Assembly: GCF_024679245.1 (NCBI RefSeq)
Contig: NC_090184.1
Coordinates: 2,738,547 to 2,802,546 of the forward strand
Reading direction: 5' to 3'
Length of the DNA: 64,000 nucleotides
Source: Pseudorasbora parva
Taxonomy: Eukaryota > Chordata > Actinopteri > Cypriniformes > Gobionidae
Of this stretch, positions 17,701 to 26,400 are shown piece by piece. The position numbers and the translations under genes are program-made. Within the stretch, counting starts at the first letter, position 1. The number at the start of each line of letters is the position of its first letter. Below the pieces are notes generated by a model. That model had not been told where the DNA came from. It did no database searches and saw nothing but the letters and a program-made list of their open reading frames with translations.

Positions 17701-19239
17701 CCGGGCGTGGTAGTTCGCAGCCGGCCGTATCGCTTGCCTGAACACAAGAAAAAAGTAGTTCAGGAAGAATTAGGCGCAATGCTCGACATGGGAGTAATCG
17801 AGGAGTCCAACAGTGACTGGGCGAGCCCGATAGTTTTGGTCCCCAAAATAGACGGCTCGGTCAGGTTCTGTGTGGACTACCGCAAGGTGAACGCTGTGTC
17901 GAAATTCGACGCGTATCCAATGCCGCGGGTTGACGAGTTGCTTGATCGGTTAGGCACGGCTCGATTTTATTCGACACTGGACTTAACAAAGGGCTATTGG
18001 CAGATCCCCTTGTCTCCATTGTCCAAAGAAAAGACAGCTTTCACCACGCCGTTTGGATTACACCAATTTGTCACGCTTCCTTTCGGCTTGTTCGGGGCGC
18101 CCGCAACCTTCCAGCGTCTCATGGATAGGATTTTGCGCCCCCATGCTGCATATGCTGCTGCGTACCTGGATGACATAGTGATTTATAGTCACGATTGGCA
18201 GCGGCATATGCAGCATGTGAGGGCGGTCCTGAGGTCGCTGAGGGGAGCGGGGCTCACGGCCAACCCAAAGAAGTGTGCGATTGGGCGGGTGGAAGTAAGG
18301 TATCTGGGCTTCCACTTGGGTCATGGTCAGGTGCGTCCCCAAATTGATAAGACTGCCGCAATTGCAACCTGTCCGAGGCCCAAGACCAAAAAGGAGGTAA
18401 GACAGTTTTTGGGGCTGGCGGGATATTATAGACAGTTTATACCAAATTATTCGGACCTCACCAGCCCTTTGACTGATCTTACTAGAAAGGGGCTACCAGA
18501 TACGGTCCAGTGGACGGAGCCGTGTCAACAGGCTTTTACCCAAGTGAAGGCTGCTCTATGTGGCGGGCCGCTATTACACTCCCCTGACTTTTCTCTCCCT
18601 TTCTTGTTGCAGACTGACGCGTCGGACAGGGGGCTGGGCGCAGTCCTGGCCCAGGAGGTGGAGGGGGGAGAGCGGCCGGTGCTGTACATTAGCCGTAAGC
18701 TCTCTAAGAGGGAAGCTAAGTACAGCACCATAGAGAAGGAGTGTTTGGCCATCAGATGGGCCGTTCTCACTCTCCGCTATTACCTCCTGGGGCGGGAGTT
18801 CACTCTCTGTTCGGACCACGCTCCTCTCCAATGGCTCCACCGCATGAAGGATACCAACGCGCGGATCACCCGTTGGTATCTAGCTCTTCAGCCGTTTAAG
18901 TTCAAGGTGGTCCACAGGCCGGGTGCTCAGATGGCTGTGGCCGATTTCCTCTCCAGAAATGGGGGGGGGGGGGGGGGGGGGGCTGCAGGCCGGACGGCTC
19001 CCCGGCCTGAGTCGGGCGGTGGGGGTATGTGGCAAGGGGGGCGTGGTTCAGCGAGGTCTGCAGCGGGAGAGAGAGCCGCGGGACGAGCGGTAAGTGAGTG
19101 GGTTGGAAGCAGATTAATAACACCTGTCTCTCGTTCCAGTAATGAGCGTGGAGAGGGGATAAAACCTAGGTGGAACCGGAGATCGAGGAGAGAGAGAGGG
19201 ACTGCTGACGCGACACACACTCACACCCACGGACATTGA
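14704..19239 (+). CDS. Gag-Pol polyprotein, Gmr1 order (Gag-PR-IN-RT-RH)
   Basis: One frame of 1511 codons. Gag (about 1-345) has a helical region around 75-240 (DDPEAFIDLFQKTAEASGW... LAEDHL) resembling a SCAN domain, a proline-rich linker, and a CCHC knuckle at C331, C334, H339, C344. Protease: DSG at 385-387. Integrase follows: zinc site H587, H594, C624, C627; catalytic D656, D715, E751 (35 residues between the last two); GPF-type C-terminal part near 887. Then RT (about 990-1185) with LPFGLFGAPATFQ and YLDD at 1154-1157. RNase H begins at QTDASDRGLGAVLAQ (D1305). All catalytic residues are present and no stop interrupts. Gag and Pol share one frame with no visible frameshift or stop between them. 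After LSRN the frame crosses a 22-G tract and reads into the 3' LTR; the last ~95 codons are probably not the ancestral terminus. It drives particle assembly, reverse transcription and integration. Confidence 0.95.
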   Translation: MTTPSASPFADIITSLAVLHQDQHQAMLDLRADQERRFEAIVRGQQEDRERFRSWMDREVRAEAAGRASASVHVPLHKMGPEDDPEAFIDLFQKTAEASGWPRAQWPVRLIPLLTGEAQAAAQHLPVANLLKYEDLKRAILQRVGRTPEQHRQRFRSLEWGEAGRPFAMAQQLRDSCRRWLLAGGSDVDHIIDLVVLEQFITRLPRKTAEWVQCHRPTSLETAIQLAEDHLVACPGVGEPSLTSHSLSPPSVSPSRPVPLPRSRPPGPPRVPPRGRGGMGPGPSGSSRAPPRGAGPLGAGGDNGSGFTPSPRSFSNPLPAAGVAGKPGLACWRCGDPDHFVDRCPRMDIGTMIRIPDVQRTTPDQAGEYQIPVSIKGGTYQALVDSGCNQTSIHQSLMQPGALDTSRMVKVRCVHGDVVEYPVVPVTIQFRGKKHSVEVAVSPHLRHPLILGTNWPAFAALLGSLCADAAWGNKARNGAVRVQVGETDTGPLGTASEEPSGVERLILSDRDDFPLEQSQDETLKHAFQQVRSIDGQSLQPALPVTYPYFAIIKDRLYRVTQDTQTKVDTTQLLVPKSRREMLFQAAHSNPMAGHLGQAATLNRLMTRFFWPGIHDNVRRWCASCPECQLVNPLAAPKAPLRPLPLMQVPFERIAMDLIGPLERSARGHRFALVIVDYATRYPEAVALRNISAKSVADALFRLISRVGIPKEILTDQGTAFMSRTMSELYGLLGIKSIRTSVYHPQTDGLVERFNRTLKSMIRKFVQEDAKNWDRWLEPLLFAVREVPQASTGFSPFELLYGRQPRGVLDVLRETWEEGPSLAKNEIQYVMDLRTKLHTLGRLSRENLLQAQDRQSRSYNRGTKLRKFTPGEKVLVLLPTSSSKLMSKWQGPFEVARQIGELDYEVIRSDRNGARQIYHLNLLKKWNEVESVLLATAIGGEDDLGPEASIKAQSVALAPGGDHLSPLQLTDLSKLQAEFADVFSPLPGRTDLIQHHIETEPGVVVRSRPYRLPEHKKKVVQEELGAMLDMGVIEESNSDWASPIVLVPKIDGSVRFCVDYRKVNAVSKFDAYPMPRVDELLDRLGTARFYSTLDLTKGYWQIPLSPLSKEKTAFTTPFGLHQFVTLPFGLFGAPATFQRLMDRILRPHAAYAAAYLDDIVIYSHDWQRHMQHVRAVLRSLRGAGLTANPKKCAIGRVEVRYLGFHLGHGQVRPQIDKTAAIATCPRPKTKKEVRQFLGLAGYYRQFIPNYSDLTSPLTDLTRKGLPDTVQWTEPCQQAFTQVKAALCGGPLLHSPDFSLPFLLQTDASDRGLGAVLAQEVEGGERPVLYISRKLSKREAKYSTIEKECLAIRWAVLTLRYYLLGREFTLCSDHAPLQWLHRMKDTNARITRWYLALQPFKFKVVHRPGAQMAVADFLSRNGGGGGGGAAGRTAPRPESGGGGMWQGGRGSARSAAGERAAGRAVSEWVGSRLITPVSRSSNERGEGIKPRWNRRSRRERGTADATHTHTHGH
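18961..18982 (+). repeat. Poly-G tract (22 G) near the end of gag-pol
   Basis: A run of 22 G directly follows the codons for LSRN. Its length mod 3 decides which frame is read next. In the present frame translation runs on into the 3' LTR; in one of the other frames a TGA occurs about 30 bases downstream. Homopolymers of this size are also prone to sequencing error. Confidence 0.9.
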
Positions 19240-19421
19240 GTTGTGAGACACGTTGACCCGGAAGCGGAACGTTTAACCGGAACCCGGAAGTGACTGAGAG
19301 AAATACACACTGGCAATAGCCGTGTGAAGAGACTGAGTTTTTGTTCTAATAAAGAGAAGCGTCAGCAGTCAAACCGACCCCCTTGTCCTCTTCCTTCCTT
19401 ACACAAACGAACTTTATCACA
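19028..19421 (+). repeat. 3' LTR
   Basis: 394 bp, starts TGTGGCAAGG right after a G-rich tract (GGCGGTGGGGGTA, 19015-19027) that serves as the polypurine tract. It ends TTTATCACA followed by the AGCAT duplication. The gag-pol frame stops inside it at 19239. Confidence 0.95.
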
Positions 19422-20372
19422 AGCATGTTTATTAATAAGTTGCAAAAATCCATTATGAAAGTATTTCCAAGCTATTGCCACATCATCAATAAGCCTAATG
19501 CTGTCCCAATTAAAATAGAATAAATCATGTGTAAAACCATGTAAGGAGACATGTTTCATATCACGTTTTTCAATGCATCGAGGCCTAGATTTTGGAATTT
19601 TGGCATTTCTAACTGCAGCAATCGTGCAATGATCACCGATATCATTAGCAGATACACCAATTTCAGAAAATGTATGGGGAAGCAAATCAAAAGCAAATCA
19701 ATTAGAGTAGATTTCTCTGGATGTTTTGGATTTGGACGAGTAGGAGACTCAATAAGATTTAATTCACTGCAAAGACCCTTCAATCCGTCAGAAGCAGGTT
19801 TGAACCAGTCCCAGTTCATATCGCCTGCCAGGACAATCTCACTGCAGCTGTGATAAAAGCCGTGACAGCGTCTGAAGGGTGTCAGCTACTGCAGAGGGTG
19901 GTCTGTAGCTTCCAACAACAGTGACCGTCATGCCTTTATACACCTCAACATTTAGGGCCATAAATTCAAGTTGTTTACTCACAGATATGGACAAAGCTAC
20001 ACTGGCGATGAACTTGCTCTTTACATATAAAGCCACACCCCCAGCCTTACGAGGCCTGTCAGTTCTAAAGACATTATATCCACTGACAGCAATGTCTTTG
20101 TCTGTGATTAATTTAGAGAGCCATGTTTCTGAAAGAATTATAATATCTGCATCGGTGGATTTTGCCCAAATACGTAAGGAATCAATCTTAGGGAGCATAA
20201 TTCGCATATTCAAATGAATAATACCCAACCCAGACCTGTTTTTAAAATCTGCAGGAGTATTGCAGATCTTAGAGCCAATATCAACTGGGCCAGGATTTGG
20301 CTGCACATCACCACAGATAATTAACAACATAATAATCAAACATCTCTGTTTCATTGTTGCACCAAGGCTCAC
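19422..20372 (-). pseudogene. LINE endonuclease domain with 2A-like leader (broken)
   Basis: The minus-strand frame from 20372 has a hydrophobic leader (LIIMLLII), then GDVQPNPGP, then the AP-endonuclease-like fold: GIIHLNMR (first Asn), DADIIILSETWL (catalytic Glu), GGVALYVKSKF, VVGSYRPPSA. The frame breaks near 19839; a second frame continues with MNWDWFKPASDGL and a third (19685-19422) with DIGDHCTIAAV, where the family has an SDH catalytic triad end, and runs to the insertion point. At least two frameshifts therefore disrupt the domain. It continues across the LTR element into the RT at 14266. Confidence 0.85.
20286..20312 (-). other. 2A-like motif GDVQPNPGP in LINE leader
   Basis: Nine codons directly after a hydrophobic run. 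The pattern resembles the ribosome-skipping 2A consensus D-x-E-x-N-P-G-P, with Q in place of E. Similar motifs are known in some CR1/L2-type and trypanosome non-LTR elements. Whether it promotes skipping is unknown. Confidence 0.5.
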
Positions 20373-21349
20373 AGCATTTTTTTTCCCCGTATGTATTGAG
20401 TTAAAAAAAACAACATAAGATCACTGTCAGATAAAACAGTGAAGTTTTTTAGAACAGCAAGACAGAAAGAGCAGAGAAGGAATTCAGGAGAAGCACCATG
20501 CAAGGGCTGAAGTTTTTGCACAGGTAACTCTGGCCTGGAGCAAGTCATACTGGGAACAAATGAGGGACCCCAAGCCTTCACTAGAGAGGTTTCATGAGAG
20601 CCATAGTTCATAAGCCCGTGTCCCCAGAGCAAGACAAAACTCAAAAAAAAAAAAAAAAAATCATTTTCGGCACTGTAGAGTTGCAGCTTAAATTAAAATG
20701 CAATTTGCTTGGCAGATGACTGCTTGTGCAGGCAAGTAGAAGGCTGGAGAGTTTGGTGGCTCAAAAAACAAGCACAGATGCAGGCAAGGGAAAAGTCTTA
20801 CCAGTCGAAACCAGGTGAAGCAACAAGACGGGTAGGCCTACCATAGTTTACCAGTAAGGCCAAGTAGGAAGCCTGTTGAAGACCATGCAGGGGGAAACTT
20901 GGCCAGCAACAACAGCAAGAAGGTGCCAGCCAAACAGCTAGAGCAGCATGCAGTGAGGGATAATTAATTAGCCAGGTCAGCGCAGCCAGGCAGCAGCAGC
21001 AAACAAATCCATGTGGTGGAGAGACATGGGCAGCAACAACAGCAAGGAGATGAAGCTAAACAGCCAGAGCAGCATGCAGTGAGAGTTAATCAATTAGCCA
21101 GGTCAATGGAGCCAGGCAGCAGCAGCAAACAATTCCTGCAAAACTTAGCAGCTGAGATGGTGTAGGCAATGGGCAGAAATTAGTCAGGAAGTTGAGGCAT
21201 TAAAATAAAATAATATAAAAGAAATTTCACTTCTTGGTTGATTCGTCAGGCTCAGCAAACATTAGACAAACTTTAACTATAGACCTACATGCATCAAAAG
21301 AATGAGAAGAAATAAGGGCGATGATGTCATTAAAAAAATGTCAAGTTAT

Positions 21350-21846
21350 AGTGCTGGGGGGGGGAGGGGGGGGTGAAACACTCAGTTTCAGTCAATCTCA
21401 TGCCAATCTTGAGTACCTATAGAGTAGTATTGCATCCATCATATCTCCGAAAAGTCTTTAGTTTTATTCATGAAAGAAATATGGGCTGTACCGAGTCTTT
21501 CCGGAAAAAAACGAGCAGCTGGAGGCGTATCGTGTGGGCGGAGCTAAAGAATGACGAGAGCGAACAAAGCGGTGACGTCCTCAAGCGTGGAGAAACCCAT
21601 CGCTATCTCAGCTAATACAGATATGATCCAGAATCTAATTCGGAGGCTGAAATAAATTGAACAGGAGAAGCAGCAGGACGTCCGTCTCTGTGGTATGGAC
21701 TGTATTTAGTGGCCTGTCAACATTTGTGTGTGTTTACTCGCAGTTTATGAGGACATGATTCGGTTTATGGACTATTGTATGAGACTAAACCTTAGCAGTA
21801 GCAAGCAAAACGGTTTTGCACGTCAGACTAGTGTAACGTTATACAT
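21350..21846. mobile_element. Left half of a GGGGTGAAACACTCAG-type MITE
   Basis: From a G-rich start (about 21355) the sequence GTGAAACACTCAGTTTCAGT and the following ~200 bases closely match the left half of the element at 37118-38155 (shared CTTGAGTACCTATAGAGTAG, ATATCTCCGAAAAGTCTTTA, CCGAGTCTTTCCG). The right half was not found, so this is a truncated or interrupted copy. The 21-bp minisatellite of the other copy is absent. Confidence 0.65.
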
Positions 21847-21888
21847 AGAACAACCAGCGGCGTAGCACCAAATTTTGGAGACAGGTCT

Positions 21889-21982
21889 AACTGCAGAACC
21901 GCAGAACCCATATACGTCACTCACAACAGTCTGAGGGCGACAACAGCGCCACGCCACAGTCTCATGCCGGAAGTGGGCGGAG
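21889..21982. repeat. Subterminal inverted repeat, left copy
   Basis: About 94 bp that recur in reverse complement at 25733-25822, with a handful of differences and a small length change. It includes CATATACGTCACTCACAAC and the GGAAGTGGGCGGAG end. Confidence 0.85.
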
Positions 21983-23750
21983 CTGATTTATCTTCGCATA
22001 CATTGCTCTATTTGGAGCGTTTCAAGCCCTAAGTTTAAACGATGTTAATAATGTCAAGTATTTAATTAATAAGTTCTAATTGAAGATAGATAGAGAGATG
22101 ATAGATAGGCTAGATAGATATACTCACTCATAGTTAAATCATATAAATATGTTTTAAAATAAACAATACTGGATATTAATACAAAATAAAATAATTTACA
22201 TTAAATAATGTATTTATGAAAAAAAACATTGTAACGTTTTTAAAGTAAAAAGTTGCTATTATTTTTTATTTATTTATATTATGTCTTAAATATTATATTA
22301 GATAAACTTAACACAAATCTTAACACACAAAAAATGAAAACAAAGATTGAGCATTTGAACATTTATTTTTATGACACAATATATTTGTTTTTTACTCAAG
22401 CATCTCAGAATAAACCTTTTATTCATAGTAGATAATATATATTACACAATTCTACACTGTTATGCATGATTCAGATTAATCAAACCCCAAAACACACAGA
22501 AATTGTTTAATTTTATAAAATGTTCCTTAAAAATCCCCTTAAGTAGCAAAGGCATCATATACTAGATTGGGTTTGCTTTAAAAAAATACACAATCAGACC
22601 AAGGGGAATAAATTGAACTAAGTTGAAAGTTATTGCACAGCAGGTACATGACAAATTAAATCTAAAATAAATGTAGCCTCTATAAACATTGACAACTGTC
22701 TCTTTGGCCAGTTGTCGGTCAACCATTCAGCCTGTGAAAGTTGAAGGGCTTTTTCCTAGTCTTCCACTTTCAAATTTCAGAAATCAGGGCTCTTCCACTA
22801 AACTGTTGAAAACTTGGTTGTTCCACTGTCTTTACACTGCAGTGCAGAGGTCTTCTGTGATCCGTGGCTCCTTCATGAGACAAGGGTACAAAAAAATAGG
22901 ATGAAATGTTGGAAGTGTTTTAACAATATCGTGTGTTGAAGTCAGGATGTAGCATGTATAATAAAGTTGTGAAATTCAGTTTCTCATGTCTAAATTTCTG
23001 ACATAAATGATACCCTGTCACAATCAAATTAATTAACCATTTTCAGTTCAAAGTGTATACAGAAATTAAAGGCAAGCACTTCATAGGGCTTCTCACACTG
23101 AGCTTATCGTCATTCTAAACACACTTTTAACCTCGGGTAAAGTAACATTTCACACTTTTATATTTACGTGCTTTGGACAGTCACTGAAACACTGTGCACT
23201 CTATATAAATAATAAAGTCAGCATTGAAGAGGAAATACATCAAATGCAAACAGAAAACGCAATTGCAGCGAAGAAGAGACCATTTAAATTATTGTATAGT
23301 CTGAAATGTCCATTCAGGAAAAACTTGTAATACAAGGACATGCAAAGCTTGAGCATTTATGAAAACATATTGTGTGCAGTGCAGTGTCTGTCAGTGACCC
23401 TGATACTGCACATATGTTATCCCATGGTTTATTAAAGTACAGTGTGGAACGGCAGTGTATGAATACCCAGGATTAATTGTTCATCTCAGGTAAATGATGA
23501 TCAGTGTGAAACATGAAGCAAGATAACCCAAGATTCTGTATACCCGGAGTTTACTATTTCAAGTGTGAAAAGTCCTCATGTTTTTTATCCTAATGAAGGG
23601 AAAAAAAAAAACCTTTTCCTTCTTTTTCTTACCATTAACATGAAGATCCTACTGTCAATAGAGCCATCCAACTGTTGTGGAACAGCAATCGAACATTATA
23701 GAATAGAAGAACATTCCTGGAAAATGTGACATATAACAACCCACTATCTG

Positions 23751-24944
23751 CAGGGTTGCCAACTTTTAAGTTCAGGTTGGAGTGAGATTTTTGGGGGGCC
23801 GGGCGGGGGGGGGGGGGGGGGGTAATGCTTTTGATCTTGATTCAGTATCAGTTTATATCTAGTATATATACTGTACATAATAATATGTTTGTTTTGGCAC
23901 TAGTTTAAACATTTCTTGGGTCAAATTATATGTGCCATTCCTTAATATTCACTTGTGACTGCTTATATAAGTATCATTATTCATTAAAAAGATTAGGATG
24001 CAAGTTATTTAAGTTTTGAAATTTCACATTTAAAGAATTCTAGTGTTTGATCATCATATCTAAATATTTATTAGAATGCAAAGACTGCAATATATTTTTG
24101 AGCAACTAGATTAGATACATGTATATTTATTAAAGAGCCATAAGGCACCTAATGGCATTACAAATAAACATTAATATTTTTTAGCCACAAAATGACTCTA
24201 ATTTGCCTCTTTGAATTGGAATTCTCTATTTTAATATTAATTACTACACTAATTGTTATATAAATTTTAGAAGAAATACAAATATTAGAAGAAAATATTT
24301 TAAGTGGTCATTTATTGACAATAATTGTTGCACAAATAGTATTTAGTACCAAAAGATCTCCTCAAAATATTCAATAAATATCATTTAATGAGTATGAGTG
24401 TGACCTATTAGTGTATTTTTTTACAGTCTATGCCTATTAGTAAGGAATACCTGAGGGCTAAATACAAGAATAACATTAATGTTATTCACTCTCCATAAAA
24501 AAAGATCCTGTAAATATGGCTGACTTAATAATCAATAAACACTAACACTATGCTGTACTGTTTACCAAAACTTGCAGCAAACATCTATATGGTGAAACTG
24601 TTGTGTATCCGCTTAAGCCATTTAAATGCATTGGCACAGCGCTAGAAGTATTGAGCGCTCATGGGCCACGTGACCAGCGCGCACCGCAGGGAGACGAGAG
24701 CATGCAACTCCGCTTTTCAACGCCTCTGGCTTTAACATTATGCCACATTAGCGCCAAAACGCTATTTATTGTTTGAATTTCATTAAAACACATTTAAAAA
24801 AAATAAAGCTTATAGCTTTGTTTAATATCAAAAGCAGGTTTGGCAATTTGGCGTGAGATTGAGTTGGGCGGAGTGAGAGCGTGAGACAGAGCCTGAAAGC
24901 GTGAGTAGCCTATCACGCCAGATGCGTGAGAGTTGGCAACCCTG
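23751..24944. mobile_element. Nested DNA element with CAGGGTTGCCAACT ends
   Basis: The left end CAGGGTTGCCAACTTTTAAG and the right end AGAGTTGGCAACCCTG form inverted repeats of about 14 bp. TATCTG is duplicated on both sides (23745-23750, 24945-24950). CAGGG ends suggest a hAT-like element, but 6 bp is shorter than the usual 8-bp duplication. The left end contains a long G run (23797-23822). There is no coding capacity. Confidence 0.7.
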
Positions 24945-25732
24945 TATCTGTATAAGTAGCTTATGTCTTTATTAGAGCCTTTTAAAACTAACCTTGTTTT
25001 TGATCAGCTTCCATTATCCTGGGTGACATTCTGATTGTCAATTTACTGCAACAAAATCAAACAGATATATATAATGCTTGGTTGTGTACTTAATTTAATT
25101 TTAATGGGACACATTCAAACACATGAAATAGTGTTTGCATTTTGTTAGCTTAAGCACTATATATATATATACACATGAAACTTTATAACCAACTAATTCA
25201 AAAGGGACAACAAATAAATACTATTTCTTGCTACTGTGTATAAACAAATAACTCAAAGCCTTCATACCTCCATGGACAGCTGCTTTTTGAAGTGAATTTG
25301 AAGGTGTACTGTGCCATCTGGTCAGTTTAAAACACTGGGCAGTAGAAACTGTTGCAGAATGTCTTGCATTGATGTACATGAAGTAAAGCTGATCCTCTCC
25401 AAATCGTAATGCCTCAATAAATTAGTGGGAAAATAAAAATAAAACACTGGTCAGTATCAGATAAAAGCAAATAAAAAATACGGCGCCAACAACAAAATAA
25501 AATCACAAACAATTATGTTACTTAAACCAAGACCATATCAACAGACGCGATAGACATCGTAAAGCAGAGCACATTAGAAAAAAATAGAGCCACGTTCTGT
25601 ATAAAGTGTTAATACAACAACGATGGATCAAATACACAACACAAATAAACTTGATAGATTAAAACCACAACACAAAACAGCTGTTTACCGTGTTCTCTTC
25701 TTCCGCCGTGCCGATTGTTTAGTTTTCGTGAA

Positions 25733-25822
25733 CTCCGCCCACTTCCGGCATGAGACTGTGGCATGGCGCTGTTGTCCTCAGAGCGTTGTGAGTGACGTAT
25801 ATGGGTTCTGCGGTTCTGCAGT
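25733..25822. repeat. Subterminal inverted repeat, right copy
   Basis: Inverse partner of 21889-21982. The short plus-strand open frame across it is a by-product of its GC-rich composition. Confidence 0.85.
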
Positions 25823-26400
25823 TGGTTATTATTGAAATTTTGGGCCCTGGGTACAAACCATGCTGGGCCCCCGTACCATGTATGTGTATGTATAGAAAAC
25901 TGACTTCTAAGGGCCCCACCCCTGCCTCGGGCCCTGGTTACTTGGTACCCTTTATCCCCCCAGTCTGACGCCCCTGAGAACAACAATGGAGTCCGTTAGC
26001 GCATTTGAATGACGAAGCACGCGATCGTGACGTTTACTGATGTTTACTCACGCGACGATAGCCAACAACACAGACATTTGAAGCAGTTTTACTCACCGGC
26101 TGCTTCCAAAGCTGGACCGAACCTTTATCGCTGGGACCGCTCCGTCAAAAACACACTTCTTTGGTATGATTTGGTGAAGTCCTGACAGCAGTGAACGGTG
26201 GAGATCCACTTTGCGAAGGGATCCACAGGGAAGAGAGCGGACGGATGGCCGAAGCCCTTGGCCCCTTAAATGTATCTGATGCGTAAGTGTGGGCGCCCGG
26301 CGACTGTGTCCCGTCCCGTCATAATAAAAGTCCCGGTACTCGCGAGCCGTTTAGAATAAGCGCCCTCCAGTGGACAAAAAGTTGCATAGTGCACCTTTAA

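Larger units (their letters stand above)
14267..19421 (+). mobile_element. Apparently complete Gmr1-type Ty3/gypsy LTR retrotransposon, 5155 bp
   Basis: Two 394-bp LTRs (14267-14660, 19028-19421), each beginning TGTGGCAAGG and ending TTTATCACA, enclose a primer-binding site and one long gag-pol frame. The 5-bp target duplication AGCAT is present at 14262-14266 and 19422-19426. Deleting the element and one AGCAT restores the reading of the minus-strand LINE across the junction, so this is a clean insertion into that LINE. I saw no difference between the LTRs on reading, which implies a recent insertion. No envelope gene is present. The domain order, with integrase before RT, is that of the Gmr1 group of deuterostome Ty3/gypsy elements. 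Confidence 0.95.
12031..21240 (-). mobile_element. Non-LTR retrotransposon (LINE), split by an LTR element
   Basis: On the minus strand the element runs from about 21.2 kb (5') to about 12.03 kb (3'). It encodes an apurinic-type endonuclease (20372-19422) and a reverse transcriptase (14266-12239), separated by the inserted LTR element at 14267-19421. The 3' end is A-rich with AAATAA repeats (plus strand 12030-12060). The 5' part (20400-21240) is non-coding and contains two direct copies of a segment with AGCAGCATGCAGTGAG (about 20930-21015 and 21055-21135). It belongs to the CR1/L2-like endonuclease-plus-RT elements. Multiple frameshifts make it inactive. The 5' boundary is approximate. Confidence 0.8.
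21855..25976. mobile_element. hAT-like non-autonomous element with 8-bp target duplication
   Basis: The left end reads CAGCGGCGTAGCACC and the right end, reverse-complemented, CAGGGGCGTCAGACT. An exact 8-bp duplication AGAACAAC flanks it (21847-21854, 25977-25984), the length made by hAT transposases. Subterminal inverted repeats of about 90 bp lie at 21889-21982 and 25733-25822 (roughly 93% alike). The 4.1-kb interior is AT-rich and has no transposase frame. Another element is nested at 23751-24944. Confidence 0.85.
11985..26396. mobile_element. Outer TTAA-flanked DNA element enclosing a nest of other transposons
   Basis: The left end reads AGGTGCACTGTGTAA and the right end is its near inverse (AGGTGCACTATGCAA in reverse complement). 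TTAA is present on both sides (11981-11984 and 26397-26400), the target site of piggyBac-type transposases. The element's own sequence would be only the short left part (to about 12030) plus pieces around 21.3-21.85 kb and 25985-26396. The remainder is the LINE, LTR element and hAT-like element listed separately. The pairing of the two ends is an inference from short inverted repeats; they could instead belong to two copies of one family. Confidence 0.5.

Noticed and set aside
19028..19239. C-terminal extension of gag-pol as a real domain
   Set aside because: It is LTR sequence read in frame because of the poly-G tract length; it mirrors the unrelated open frame in the 5' LTR.
14704..19239. 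Endogenous retrovirus with envelope
   Set aside because: No envelope frame between RNase H and the 3' LTR, and the domain order is that of Gmr1-type gypsy retrotransposons.
22689..22904. A 71-codon plus-strand frame in the hAT-like element
   Set aside because: No recognisable motif; inside non-coding transposon sequence and short enough to be chance.
23797..23822. G-run as a regulatory G-quadruplex
   Set aside because: A single homopolymer in a transposon tip; more likely replication slippage or sequencing noise.
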